A stretch of DNA of 64,000 nucleotides, from contig NC_084760.1 in assembly GCF_028858725.1 (NCBI RefSeq), positions 66,717,867 to 66,781,866 on the forward strand, given 5' to 3'. Each line of letters begins with the position of its first letter. Positions within the stretch are counted from its first letter, which is position 1. Below the pieces are notes generated by a model. The model made no database searches and was not told the DNA's origin. It worked only from the letters and a program-made list of their open reading frames with translations. Source of the DNA: Colius striatus. Its lineage: Eukaryota; Chordata; Aves; Coliiformes; Coliidae. The translations under genes and the position numbers were made by a program. This document shows, piece by piece, positions 14,501 through 28,308 of this stretch.

Positions 14501-17500
14501 TCATCCCTTTTGGCAGAGAAGGGTTTGATAATGGCATCAGTTGTTGCACTTTTAGGGACAAACAGATGGCATGTGAATTCTTGTAATTTCTGAAAGAAGC
14601 CTGATGAAAGCTCCCAGGGTTGTCCATACACTGAAAAGTTATATTGCTAAGGGCTTTTTCTTTGCATGAGTTGTAGGGCTCCCAGTTTTCCTTTGTCTGA
14701 AAAAAAACCCCACTCACAGCGTTGCATCCCAAAAGGACATGCAGGCCAAGCAGTACTCTGCATGCGTTAGTCCCAGGGGAGCACGCTATTATATTACTGT
14801 CAGTGAGGGACGTTTTGTGTCTGTTTGCTGACTTTCTCATGCACTAGCCAAGTTCTATATTACTGTTGGATTTTACCAATTGTTTGAATAAGCAGTATAA
14901 CATGTATCTTCCTCCTTTAATGGTACTTGGAGAAGTCCCTTTTTCTTGTGGCAGTCTCTGGTTAGGAAGAAAGAGGGGACCACAGTTGAATAGAGATGTG
15001 ATGTACTTTACCTTTGAGATTTACACACACCCTCCCATCTTTTAAGCAGGGATTTGATGAGACCTGACTTATCGATGGGGCAAGAGAAAAATTTGTCTCG
15101 TATTTGTATTTCCTGGCCTGTAGTTGTGTCCTTGAAATAAAAGCTGGTAGTGGATCCTCTTGGATTTCTCACCACCTTTTGTTGTTATTGTCTGGTAAAT
15201 GTTTAACAATGTATTAACTTTATGACTTTCTGCACCTTCGTAGTTCAAATGCACCTCACAGTTCAAATGAGCAGAGACGCCTTGTTAACACCACTCAGCC
15301 TTTGGACAAGTCTTTGTTAATAACATAGACAGATGGGATAGTGATGGTTTCAGGGGGGCTTTGCTGGATCTTTTTTTCCCCCATCTGACTAAATAAACTA
15401 GGTCTTAGTCAAAGAGTTTTATCCGTTGCTCTGTTCTTGCTGATGGGCTTAAGTCTTCCTTCTATCCTGTTAGCATTGTATGAAGAAGCCATGTGCGTTT
15501 GATTTAATTCAGTTCTGAGGACTGAAAAGGCCACAGCTCCCTCTCACTGCATACTTTGATGTCTGCTGTCCTCTGTAAAAGTGCTCTACACAGCACCACT
15601 TGGATGCCTATTGATTTTTTTACTTGGTTGCTTTCAGCTCTGTGTTCAGCACTAAATTATCTTTGGCAAGCATATCCATCAACAAGTTGTCTGAATACAT
15701 GGTCTGTTTTCCTGCAGAATATTCAGAATTTGGATTATCCATCTGGTATTCTTCAGCACTGTTATTTTGGCCGCCTTTGCTTTAAAGTACAAATAGCAAC
15801 ACCACCGGTAATTAATGAACTCTTGCAGCCACAGTTTCTGTGTTGCAAATGGCAGGGATCCTGGTTCTTTGCAATGTTCCCTGCTTGAGTAACCAGCACA
15901 GGGTTTATGACATTTTACAGGCAATTACTAGCCCTTTGTCTTTTCAAGTATTTGGTGGAGGGTTGTTTTGGGGGCTTGTTTTTTTTAAAATTTAGGGGCT
16001 TTTTTCCTGATGGAGACACATTCATACTCATGTGTTTTCTGTGTTGTTTTGAAGATGTGCACTCTTCTCCTCTTCACCACATACTTTCATTGGTATGACA
16101 CTAATATTTCGAATCTGCGATATTAGTTACATGTATTGGAGGCAGCAGCAAAGATGACCATCATGTAAGCATAAACAGAATGAGCATATGCATAATGAAA
16201 ACCAATACTGTGGTATTCAGTTTTCATTTATTTGGTGTCTGCCTTGGAAAAGCTGACCATATTGACAAAAGTAATTTCTTATCAAGGTGCTAAACCACAG
16301 AGGTGAGTTCTGTAACAACAGCCAAGGCACAGAGATAATGAAAATTTTGCTGATCCACATAGATAAATGCACCCTAACTCAAACTTTGGCCCTTCAAATG
16401 ATAGCACTTAACTACCAAGAGCCATTGATTAAGAGGAAGAGCATTGTATTTTCACCTCAGTGAGCATTCAAACAGCAATAAGAGGAATACAGATATTCTT
16501 TACACTATCCTTGCCTTTTCTTAATCAAGCAGAGTGTGAAATTGTATAGAAAGGGCAAAATTTGACAACTCAGTAACATATAACAGCAAAACAAAGCAGA
16601 GATGGGTTCGTCTCAGAGCAATTTGCTTTAATTCAATACTTTGTATTGTTCAACTCTCATATGTTTCTCATATTACTTTTCTTTTTCTGTCTCCCCTTCA
16701 GAACTGGATGGATAACTTCCTTGTTACTGGATTTTCATCTATGTAGCCTTGAAATCAAACCTTTCCATTCATTCTCCACTCTTTCTGTAATAGGTGACAA
16801 GTAGATCTGGACCAGAAAATTGCTGAAATGGATGTGCTCCTGGGAGGCATTTCATTCTTAACAAAACAATTGGCTAAATTTCATGTGGTTCCAAATGCCA
16901 CCATCAGCCCTAGCCAGCAGTATTTGGTGGTGCCATAAATGAAATACATATTACCCTCAGGAAGCAATTGCCCATGCAGAACACTGTTAGCATAGTTTTC
17001 CCACTCACCTTTCCTTGATCACCTGCATTTAGATGGTAAGTGGAAAGAGCAGATAAACATACAAGTGGCAACAGGCTAAATTAACTGATTAATAACGGAG
17101 ACTGACTGCTTTTGTATTTCTCCTTTGATTCTGATATTTTAAGTGGCCTATGATGATCAAGAGAGGGAAACTTGAGAATCATCTACCCAAGAGAACTTGT
17201 TAAAAATTTAAGTTGAGATGTTCCATGGCAAGAGTAGAAGGACTGGAAGAGCACGATCTCCGTGGGATTTCTGCTTTGTGTTTGTATACTCTGCTGTTTA
17301 ATAGTGTTGACTCTAGTCCAGGGTTTTCTCCATGACATTATATCTCTCATATAGATTCCTCATACCTAGTAAGGTTTACCTTCTGCTAAAGACTTGTCTT
17401 CAATAAGGACACAAACAAAACCCCTTTCCTCTACCCAGGTGTCCATTTTCATGAGACTTGTAGGAATTTAATGTCTTGGAGTGCACTTCCAATCTCCATT

Positions 17501-20385
17501 AAACTTCCTGGAAACTGGCAAGTTAAACTCAAAGGTCATTGAGAGACCTTGAGAGTACATGAAGATAGGCAGATGTACAGATTATTGTTGAACTAACTTT
17601 CAGTTTTCAGTAAACTTGGTTTAAAATTGTTGTTGAACATCAGGCTTTTATCTCTCTGCAGTAATATTCTATCATCTCCTAGGTATTTTGTTGCAGTTGT
17701 GAATTGCTGATGCTTTGGGCACTTTCCTATCTGCTGATATGTGCATTTAGGAATCTGATGTGAAGGTCACATTTTTCTAATGGCTTATCTCCTTTGAAAA
17801 TGTAGTGAGGTACAATGAACATGGACAGGTCTTCAAATGTGAGGTTTTGTCTTATTTAAAACAAGCACTGCATACATGGAACCATTGGTTATTATTGCCT
17901 TTTATGTTTTTTTAACATACCTTGGAAAATTTGAGAGTTAAACACATATCTGTCTCTGAACAGAACAACTAAGGCACTTAACCAAGGCCTGTGCCAAGTA
18001 GAGCTGAGGAAAGAGGTACTTGAAGTTACCTCCAGGCTCTCAGTAACTGCTGTCAACTTGAGAATTTAGCTGGCATACAAACCAAAAGGGACAAAGCCCA
18101 AGCAAAAGGAAAAGGGAAAACAAAGACACTTAAGACTGTCCCAGAGGAGATTAGATGAAGATCCCTCTACAGGACCTGTTGACACTCCAGACACTAGATT
18201 AAGAGACTGTCCTGAACGAGATGTGTCAGAAAGCATAGCTAACAATAGCTGGTGGGCCGAGGAGGCTCAGCTGTGCTCCCTGGAGGCTGCACTGTCCATC
18301 AGAAGTTAGTCACTGGGGCAGAAGAGGTGAAAAAGAGTCAGAAACAACCACCATCCTCCTCTTAGGCCCTACAAGCTGAGTGGGTGGCGTGAGAGGGAAA
18401 TGTTGCGGCAGTAACTCCCATTCAGAGAAGTGCTATAAGATAAGTGCTGCCAATAAGGTGTGTGGCAGTATTTAAGCTCTTACTTGCCATGAGAAAATAC
18501 AGATGTTACACCTGAAATAAATCATCTGAGGTGCTTACAGATGGAATAAATGTCAAAATTGTTTGACTGGAGAAAAGCACTGTGGCAACAGTAAAGAGTA
18601 ACATCCCTTGCAAATTGTACTTGGGGTTTATTTGGTCCTTTAGTCCCTCAGTATTTCCACTGTGATAACATTCAGACCATAGCAGGACATGTTGGTGCCA
18701 CAAACACTTGTCCCTTTCATGGCAACCAAAGGCTGGTGAGTTATGGGTGTGATGGCTGTCTTGCCTTACTGTTTCTGCAGCTCAGAGGACACATGGAGCA
18801 GGGTGTGCTATAAGCACATCTGTCATTGCTGGTGTTGAGGAATGGTGTAGACACTGTCTAAGGTTTTGAGTCCAAACTCAGGAGATTTTCAGACAGCTCC
18901 TTGCAGGCAGTGTATCGTAACAGTGCTTGTAAAAGCACTTTAATCTTAGCTTCTAAGAAGAAATTAAGAAATCATTTGGAGTTATGTATTTTCTAAAAGC
19001 CTTAACTCTTAGGTCCTAAAGCATGCTCTGATGTATTGATAGTTCAGCAGTGGGTTCAGCTGGGAGGACCTATACAGGGCAGCTAGGGCAAGGTTCCTGG
19101 TAGCAGGGTTTGGTAAAATGTGTAACCCAGGAGACTGATGCCATTCTGTTCAACTTGATCTATTCTGTAGAGTGCTTTGTGTCACTCTCTTAGTCACACA
19201 ATGGCTTAACACTCAGGAGCATATACCTCTTGTCATTAGCTCCATCAGCTACTGGTTTTCTAACCCTTCCCTTCATCTGAGTGTCACATTTTTCACTTGC
19301 AAATGTCTCCAGAACAAGTCTTCTCATCCAGAGGAAATTGCCCTCCTTAATGAGCACAGACTAAATGAGGAGAGCTTCCTGCCCTCTGCAAACACAGTTC
19401 AGGTCCATCATAGATTCTGTTTGATGTGCCTGAACTTCTCCTTCAAATAAACTGCAAAGCCAGGGTCCTGACTCTTTCTTCTTATTGAACGTCTCCTGAT
19501 GCTTTTCACAGCTGTCAAGTACCAACTTGTGCGTTGAGGGTAAATTCCAGTTTGGAGTGACTGGACTTCTCTTCCTCATATGGTTTCAGTTCTCTCCTGC
19601 ATGGATTGACCTAAACTCTTGTGTAGCACTTTGTTAGGCTAAACTGCTTCCTTGTGCCATGCTAGGCAAGGGCAGCCTCATTTCAGCAAACAGTTTGTTT
19701 TGCCCAACTTTGACTACAGGCTGAATCCAGAGGAGTCCTTACCCCAGCTGGTGCTTCCCTTGAATTCAGTACAAAAGTTGTGAGGAGAAAGCTTAAGTAA
19801 GCATTGCAAAATGCCTCCAGTCCTAGGTCTAAATTAAAGCAGGCTCTGGTGCCAGTATTGAATTTCCTTCCTTCTCTTCTGCCCTGAGAGTCTTGAAAAG
19901 GCTTTGTCAGCAGCCAGGTGCAACAGTGGGTTCTGAGTCTATACATCTCTCAGATAAAACAGTGCTGTGGAATTCACAGAGTTAAAATAGCTTGTGTATT
20001 TATATTGCCATCGTTGTACAATATCTTTTAACAGGATAATAGCAAGGCTGGTGAGAAAAAATCCTGTTTGTTGGTTGTTGTTTTTATAATGACTAATAGG
20101 TCAGCTTTAAAAAAAAAATAATTTCAGAGTAAGAGCCCAGAAAAGACCCTGGAAACAGGGGAACTTCTGAGAACCCCAAGTGTGAAGCTGTAAAGTCTTC
20201 ATATGCTAAAAAAAAGAATCCTTGACACTTGAGCATTTGTCCTTTATCCAGCTATCTTGTAAGTGTTGCTGCAAATGCAGCAAAAGCTGAAATCGGGCAG
20301 CCTCTTAACAGTGGCTTTTGGTGGGGGGGAGGCTGTTTAATAAACATACACTAGATACAAATTTAGCCAATAAAAGGTTCATGTA

Positions 20386-20402
20386 GTATGTATGTATGTA
20401 TA
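20386..20402 (+). repeat. short (GTAT)n repeat
   Basis: AGTATGTATGTATGTA, about four units, directly followed by TAATACATGC. Confidence 0.7.
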
Positions 20403-20772
20403 ATACATGCACAAAAGGGCTATTCAAAATGCATAGCAACCACTCGGCGGGGTTTAATTTTCCTTAACAGTTTTCCATTTTCCTTTAAATTTAGGATGGG
20501 AGTGGGGGGTAGCAATCAGAATCCTTGGCATAAATAGGATAATAATAAGGAAGTTCCTGGTATTGTTGATGTTACAGTTCTTAACAAAGCGTACAAGTGA
20601 ATGCAGATAAAAGGAAGTTTCTGGTTAAAAGGGACTGTATGACTGAAAAAATTGAGAAGTTATTGGAAATTGCTCGTAGTTGTTAATCACTGTCATGTGT
20701 TGATCATATGAGAAATGAAAGAACAGCCATGGTTTTTGTAACATGTTTTATTCATTTGGTTGACACTTTTTC

Positions 20773-20820
20773 ACTGAATGGTAGGAATTGGAATGGACCT
20801 TTGAAGATCATCTAGTCCAT
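20773..20820 (-). mobile_element. CR1 3' tip, minus orientation
   Basis: GAATGGTAGGAATTGGAATG then ACCTTTGAAGATCATCTAG is the reverse complement of a CR1 end. Only about 48 bp survive. Confidence 0.8.
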
Positions 20821-21862
20821 TTTTTAAAAATGTATGTTAAAACCTATTAGCATATGATGGCACACATAAATTTTGTCAACCAAACAGTGCAGCAGGTTAC
20901 ATCATTGCCTTCTGTGACGTTTATGAAGCCAGCATCTGCTGTGCATGACGGGTTGTCTTTTTCCAAAGCCTATCTAAGGGGTTTACAGCTGGCTTTCCAA
21001 ATACATGTCCTGCCATGTTCTTAAAGTGACACACACACCCGGAGGGATTGTCGGCACATTTAGACTTTCATCCATTTTTCTCACTTAGCAGAGCCTGCTG
21101 GAGCATCAACTCTCCTGTGTGCTGGCAGCAAAGTCTGGAGTATTAAACAGATGTTTCTGTTACAATAACACCTAGATGTCCAGATTGAGACTATAATCCC
21201 ATTTTAGTACAAGTGAAGAAGTAGAAATTAGTAATAGTTGCTTGTAGCATAGCGCAGGGATTAAGATCGATGGGTGTTGTAAATCCTTGAAGAATACAGA
21301 GGTGGTGGGGGTTTTAAAAATTTCTGATACCCCATAAAACATACAATTATATATTTTTACCTCTTAAAAAAAAAAGTCGTTGTTTTCTTTTTAATTTTCC
21401 CCAAAGATTCTACACTTCTAACTCTCACTGAAATCTGATAGTGAAGTGCCTTCAGACATTTAACTGTCTGGAGTCTTGACTCTCTCTGCCTTTTGAGACA
21501 GGTAACTTTGAAAATCTAGCCTTTGCATTGGGCAGGGGAAACACAGGAGGTATGCCTGTAGGGTTTGGTGAATGCAGGGAAGGTTTTAAAGAACTTGGGA
21601 TCCAAACAGATGCAAAAACAGGAGTGGTGATAATATGTCATCAGTCCTGCTAGTCTTGGCATGGTACTGTGTTAGTCCACCTGCCTGATTTATTTTGACC
21701 TGTTAGATTTTGTTTCTGTGCTGAGCAGCATAAGCCTCTTGTGTTGGTGCAGTAGGTGGAGGAACCTTGTGGCCTTCCCTTTGCTTCTTTATCTTCCTCT
21801 GCTACAAAAACAACCTTTTCCTGTCTAGATTGACAGACCAATCTCATGAGATGTGGGTGAAG

Positions 21863-21905
21863 ATACATGCATATGTGCATATGTGCACACGTGTGTGTGC
21901 ATATA
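21863..21905 (+). repeat. 43-bp alternating purine-pyrimidine tract (CA/TG and AT mix)
   Basis: Starts ATACATGCATATGTGCATAT and ends GTGTGTGTGCATATA, with strict purine-pyrimidine alternation at every step. It contains the self-complementary core CACACGTGTG. Sequences of this type can adopt Z-DNA. Confidence 0.85.
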
Positions 21906-23303
21906 GGGATATGAAGCATTCCACCCGTACTGTCTTGAAATCAAACAAAGCCTGAGACCCCTGCAGTGCACTAAATCCTCTTGGAATTCTGTTATGTGCA
22001 TAAAGCAGCCAACTAGTACTTCTTCCCCAAAAAGGTTTTCTGTGCCTGGTTTTTGAGAAGCAAGGTAAAATCCATGTTACCAAGAGGAACCCGTTTCACT
22101 CACCTGATTGAAGGGATTGGCTTCAGATTCCCCTGCAAAAACCCACCAGCAAAACACAAAGCTGTTACTGAGCCTTTTTTTTTTTTTCCCCTTAAGCTCT
22201 TCAGTGGCCTGAGATACCTTTCCTTGGGGCAGCAGTTTTGCTTGCAAAAAGCCAATCGTTTCATCAAAGCCCCAGACTCTGGAGAGCATAGGCTGTGCCA
22301 TCACAGGGCTTCTTTTCAAGGAGACATCTGTGCTTAGCATATGGCAACTATTTATTATAGCTGTTGCATTGAGAAACAACAATTCCCATGATAATTGTTT
22401 CTCGTATATCAAGATGCTTCAATCTCTGTTTCCCACAACATTCTGCTTGTCTGGTATGTGTGTGCCAATGTCACCACAGTCCTAGCAGACAGTTGTCTAC
22501 ATTTTGTCATTACTGAAGGTAAACAGACATGACTTGAGTGGGAAGGAGAGCGGGGGAAGTGGACTGCTAATTTAGTCTGGCTTTAATACTGTACTGTGAA
22601 AGAAGTACTGAATGATTTGTGGGCAATATTTACAAACCTCCCCTCCCTCAATCCACCCATCCTTTTTCTTAAAGCACACATTGTTTAAGGGCATTAGTAC
22701 TTATTATTTGCTAGAACACAATGCAGGCGATGCTTGATTTTGCAAGGGTACAGGGAGACTTTTCTGTCCCTGCCCCCTCTGCTCCCCTCTATCAACTAGT
22801 ACTCTGTTCATTGTTCCAGAGGAAACACTCCTGTGTCCCCTTGAAAATGGATAACGTATGGACATTGGCTCACACGTGCAGGCATACACTTGGAGCACCT
22901 ATATACCTTTTCTCCCTTTGAGTATGGCAATCACATACATACATTTCACATACAGGATGTCATAATCTCTGTAAGTGTATAAATTGAATCTTAAAGATAA
23001 CTAAAAAGAAGAAAGAAATAAAAGCACACTGGAAGGTAGCCTCCCACTGTCACGTCACCAGCAAGACCTCAGCTTTTGCTGACAACCTGACCTGGATGTG
23101 ATGTTCCCTTGTGAACTTTAAGTTTAGGGGAACATTACAAAGCCTGATTTGGAGAATGGGCCTGACGCTGCAGCAGTTCAGCATCTAGGCTCTTTGTTTA
23201 CATAAATCAGTGCAGCTCCATAGACTTTCTGCATCATTGTTTTGTCCCATTGCCAAGTGAGATTTGAGTCCATGACATTTGACCATGCTTCCTTTTTTTC
23301 CAG

Positions 23304-23325
23304 TTTTGTTTGTTTGTTTGTTTTG
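23304..23325 (+). repeat. (TTTG)n simple repeat
   Basis: TTTTGTTTGTTTGTTTGTTT lies in an otherwise ordinary non-coding stretch. Confidence 0.85.
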
Positions 23326-24707
23326 TGTGGTTGTTTGGGGGAGAGAAAGGATAGGATGCACCTTTTATTAGTTAGCGAGAGCATGTTATACCTGGTAATG
23401 ACTGAGCAAAACCAACATCTGAGATCTCTGTGCAACACATAAACAGTGCACTCGTTTCCTCAGACAGCCAGAGCTACTCCTGAGAACCTTTAAGCATTAA
23501 GATCCATGATTTACTTTAAATAAATAATATTTAATATTTAAATTAAAACCCAGGATTTACGTTTGATGCAGCAGTCAAGGAGTGGGTAGTAAAGAGTGTT
23601 GAATTATAATGATTTAACAGAGGTCATGCTACAGCAACTCAGGCATAGCCAAGATTTTCCCTCAGCTCATTCTGCATGTACTAAAGCAGAGAGAAGAGTC
23701 TATTAGTTTCTGAGAAATTGGGTTCTGTTCAAAACACAGCATTATTCCCTTACAAAGGGCCACAGCTCTTCATGCCATGTTGAGAGCTTTGATGACACTC
23801 AGCATTTGTGAATCTGACTCCTTTTATTGCATTGATATGTTTACACTATCCAGAGGACATTCTCATGTACCATGTTATTCGTATGTCTGATTTTAACCAG
23901 CTTGTCTGCTTTCATGTTAAAACCTGAAATGAAACAGTTTGAGCAATGAGGTGGTGCAGTTCTCAGTGAAGTTATATGATTCTGCTGCTTTATGCCTGCT
24001 AACTGGGTCCTGTATTTGCATGTAAAAGTCTGACTTCATAATGCTGTTTTATTTTTGGTTTTGTGCAGGCTGTTTCTAGTTGAATCAATAGTAAAACTGC
24101 TCCTTAAGGCAGATAAATATGTAATTAGTAGAAATAATGGAGCAGTAGTCAGTCAGCTGCAGAACCAATGCTTCATCTAAATGTGTGTAAGGCACTTTAT
24201 TTAGTTGGCATGTTGCTAACATCTATTAAGTTAAATTATGAGAAGTGTTTTGAGGCCTTTCACACAGAATGTGAAGCTTTTCATTCCTTATTTACATGTG
24301 TGAATATATATGCATGGAGATTTCCACCCATGAATTAACTTCAGAGGAAAACAAACCACCAGATAAACACAAAGCCTGGGTTTGTGTTGGGGTTTATTAT
24401 TTTTTCCCTTTAGAAAGCAAAGAAGAATCCTTACAGAATTTTCTGATTAATTTATTCAAAGAACTTAATTGATGTATCACAACACAGCAGTATAATTTAC
24501 ATGGCATTAAAAAATGGAATTGCTTAGTTCTTTGCACTGACAGCAGCCAGCAGAGAGAGTAATGAGAAGTCAATCTTTGATGGTCATTTTTATTACTCTG
24601 AAACATGTGCTTTTATTTAAATCTCACTTCATGTTGCTGGGTTTTCTAAATGTTGAAATACTGTGCAGTGTTTTATGAACATCAGTTAACACTGGTGGCT
24701 CTGGGTG

Positions 24708-24749
24708 GATAGATGGATGGATAGATAGATAGATAGATAGATAGATGGA
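24708..24749 (+). repeat. (GATA)n / (GATG)n microsatellite
   Basis: Tetranucleotide repeat beginning GGATAGATGGATGGATAGAT and continuing with five to six pure GATA units. Likely polymorphic between individuals. Confidence 0.93.
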
Positions 24750-24885
24750 CAATCAGTCAAAATCCTGTTGGAAGTCACCATACATCCCAGAGCTTTAATG
24801 CAAATACAAAACCCTTGCAAAACAATCTCTGGATTGGATAATTAAATGTTAGCAATCAGAAACCTATTTGGTACTTTTCTTCTAG

Positions 24886-24948
24886 GAGGCAGCTATGGAA
24901 AGAAGTATTTTGTCCCAGTATCAAAGAAGTGCAAGAAGACTTGAGCAG
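24886..24948 (+). other. candidate spliced exon, 63 nt, in an unknown transcript
   Basis: A pyrimidine-rich stretch ending TTTTCTTCTAG precedes the segment and CAG|GTAGGTGAG follows it. Both match splice consensus well. The length is 21 codons exactly and frame 1 is open; it reads EAAMERSILSQYQRSARRLE and one further Q, a charged helical peptide. I do not recognise the product. It could be a coding exon of a neighbour, an exon of a long non-coding RNA, or chance. No partner exon was identified. Confidence 0.25.
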
Positions 24949-27900
24949 GTAGGTGAGGGCTGAGCATCTCTAGGGGATTAGATGTTTTTTTAACTTAGTC
25001 CACCTGATCTTTTGGGCTTTGGATATGGTACCTCTACACCTGTATCAGCAGGATAAATAATATAATATTGAGCACAGCTGAGACACAGCCAAGTGTCATC
25101 TCTCAAATAATGGATGACTCTGCTCTGCAGCCCAAAGTCCTTCCAGGACTCTTTGCCAGGAAGATGAGAAGGGAAAGGAGAATAGATGGGGGACAGGAGA
25201 GTATCTCCATGTACAAGGATATAGCATAATAAAAGCTGGGAAAACAATTACAGATCTTTGGTTTTTCGTCTCCCTAAAAACACAGAGTACCTTGTCACAT
25301 TGCCTCATGAAGGTTTTAAAGATGGTTTTAATTCTTGAAACTTCCTCTGTCTTCAAAGAACAACAAGACTTCAAGACAGATATGTGGGAATTCACATAGC
25401 CAAGTATTGCAGTTTTAGTCTGTCTGCAGTGATCTGCAAACCACAGACTCTGAAATAGGGAAGGGGTTATGTGAATGTTCCCTATAAGTATTTATTTTTC
25501 TTTTAGTTAGCAGAAGCCGTCAAATAAAGCATCTCCTGCCCTTCAGAGCTTTTTCAGCCTGTACAGAGCTTCTGCAAGCCAGGGCTTTGCTTAGTAGTTA
25601 ATTAGAGCTTGCTTATTACAATAGTGCAAAATATAAGCTCGTTTTACTCTGCAAATTAAGTTTTGCTGCATTCTATTCTTGGTTATCATCAGTTGCTTCC
25701 TAGTATTGGCAAGGATGCTTATGAAATCTGGGCATGTCTGGTGCAGGAAAGGTTAGTACATTTAACAAGGAGGCATTAAAAATGGATTTAATAGAGCAGT
25801 AGCCTGGACTTTAGTATGTAGCATAATTTCTGCGTTGCTCCAGGGTGAGTATTCCGTTTTGACTTCTTATTGTTTGTAAATCAGAACTAAATGAAACAGA
25901 TGCCTTTCAATAGACTTCTTTGGTAAACACACTCTGAGAACCCTCCGTCCAATTGTAAGTGATTATATGGCTAAAAATGCAGTCTGTAGTAGAGAAACCA
26001 GATGCAGTGGTAATTATCTCAGTGTCCTGCATATCAAACATTAAGTATTGGTGATGGAAAAAAAGAAGAGGCTGAAATCAAAACGAAGTAGGAACTGAAC
26101 TGACCATCAGTTGAACTGACACTATCTTCAGATGTGATAGTTTATAAATAAATCAGGGATGTTTCTTTGTAACATTGCAAAGATGATCTAATGCCCCTTA
26201 GCTTCACTGTCAGTTGTTTGCACATGTTTCTTGCTGGTCAGAATGGAATTTAGAGGGGTCTTGGGGCTTCTAATTATAACTTTTTGAGTGTTTTAAATCT
26301 TCAACCAGATTTTTTCCATGCAATTTTACTGCCCCTAAAAGCAGTAGCCAGCTGTGCTCTGTCTTCAGTAATACGGGAACTGAAATGCCTCGATAGGAAG
26401 TTTGAGGTTGGATCACTGAAATAAGCTTTGCCTGTGGCTGTTGCAGAGAATTCCATGTGGATGTGCAAGCGTATCATCTGATCTTCTAAGGTGCTGGTGA
26501 GTATTAACACTAGCCAGAGTGACCAGTGTGCATGTAAGATCTGAGCCCAGGCTGGAACGTTTAGTCCTTCAACTACAGTGGTTGCTGCTGGTTCTGATTG
26601 ACCTTGTTTTGCCATCACATGGCCGAAGATGATTCCATGGTTCAAAAAAGTCTCCAATAAATAGTCTGCAATATGATTTAATCTCTTTTGATTTGGATTT
26701 GGGTTTTTTTCCTTCTGATTCTTTTCAGAAGGTTTTCAATACTGAAAATGGGAAAGTCCTTTCTGAAGCTGAGAAAGATATTTGGCCCAGGTTCCTGTCC
26801 TCTAATTGAAGGCATTTAGTGTAACCTAAGGGTGCCCACCCAGCATCAGCTGTCTGAAAGCTGGGCTGCTGCAGATCCAAACTGATAGTCTGTTTTCCTT
26901 CACTTGCCAGTTAGGACATAACAGTTATTTTCAGAGGATGGTTCAGCCCCTCCTAAAACAGGTGGGAAAATGGCCCTGACAAGAAAAGGAGCCTAAAATG
27001 CTGACACAAGCTAGAACCCTGATTTTGGTGGCTTGGTTACCTGAGGTGAGTGTTACACTGGTCAACCTTATAGTTCCCCTCGCTTCTGCTCAAAATAGAG
27101 GAAAGACAGTCTCTTCTAGAGGGTTATTCTTTTCACTTGAAACCCACACCTAACCTTGGGAAGCGCTGTTTTTCCTCTGATATGGAAGTGGGCAGCTCAG
27201 ATGGATGGTGTTATGATGGAAGCAGATTGTCTTCCTGCAGTCTTATTCTGGAGGAGAGGGAGAGAGGACTTGTTGCAAAGCCTCAGAGCTCTGCCAATTG
27301 ACTGGAAATCTCTCTCTGGGACCTGTTGCTCTTCTGAATAAAGAAGCCTGTAAGTGTTGCCGTTTATGGGACACAAACACCTCACCAAAAGCTTTTGATT
27401 TGCCAAGCTGATTTTCTTCTTCAACAAAATGGGCTGCTTTTCTTTTGAAAACTAGCTATAATAGTAGCCAGTTGCCAATACGTTGCTCTATAAAAGTAGC
27501 CTTGTTCATGTTAAAATTACAGGTCACCATCTTCTGATGTACAGATGAATGTGTACATCTCATTCAGTTGTCTTTAAAGGTCAGACAGTAAAATTAAGCT
27601 GCTATGCTAGGGCTATTACTTTCCTTTCTCCTCAGCTGGTCTGCTTTTGGTCAGGAGCATGTTTGTGGGGTGGACTGACTGAACTGGAGTAGGGAAGTGT
27701 GACCCTGTAACACAGGGTAGGCAGAGACTAGTGGTTAAAACAGGAAACAAATGTAAACTGCTTATCATTGACAGGTAGGTAAACTTTAGAAACTGGGTGA
27801 ACTCACCTGTGTGAAATGTATGAGAAATAGGTCAAGGTCATGCTGTCTGTTTACCTACTTTAATCTCCACCAGGGCACAGCAATTGATCATCTTTCCAAA

Positions 27901-28255
27901 TTGAAAACTTTGCTCAGTACAGAGGAATGGGCTGAAGTTCCATGGCCAAGGATGCTTAGGACATGAAAGAGTTCAGGTCAGAAAAACCTAACGGGCTTTC
28001 TGGGTTTGAAATATGCCTGTCTAGATACAGGTTGTTCCAATGATATTTGTTCTTTGTTCTACATATGTTGAATATAGTTAGAGGATGGTCTCTTAAGGGG
28101 TGTTGTGGGGGCAGAAGAGGCTTTTTTCAAAACTCTCCTAAAGCTGGATAGAATATTTAGAAATATCCCATCCCAGAGAAAGAGGATCACCCTTAGCCAG
28201 GTCACAGGACACCGGTCCAAAGGGTATCAAGTTCAAACCCCAACACCAGCTGAGC

Positions 28256-28308
28256 AGCTGGACTTGATGATCTTACATGTCTTTTCCAACCTAAATGATT
28301 GTGTGATA
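28256..28308 (+). mobile_element. CR1 3' tip
   Basis: CTGGACTTGATGATCTTACA, followed by CTTTTCCAACCTAAATGATTGTG, is the terminal 50 bp or so of a CR1 element with a decayed tail. Confidence 0.8.

Larger units (their letters stand above)
4951..20772. other. non-coding stretch, no gene recognised
   Basis: The stretch has scattered short frames, including 161 codons at 7750-8235 (plus) and 166 codons at 14340-14840 (minus). Neither shows domain motifs, splice context or a family match I know. Slightly GC-richer patches occur at 7800-8230, 8520-8780 and 10850-11720. No transposon was recognised. Confidence 0.6.
20821..28255. other. non-coding stretch, no gene recognised
   Basis: Contains the alternating tract at 21863, simple repeats at 23304 and 24708, an AT-only-like patch at 23515-23555, and the candidate 63-nt exon at 24886. 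There is no other supported feature. Confidence 0.6.

Noticed and set aside
14340..14840. 166-codon minus-strand frame
   Set aside because: No known motif, no splice-site support and no codon evidence. A frame of this length can occur by chance in 64 kb of six-frame sequence.
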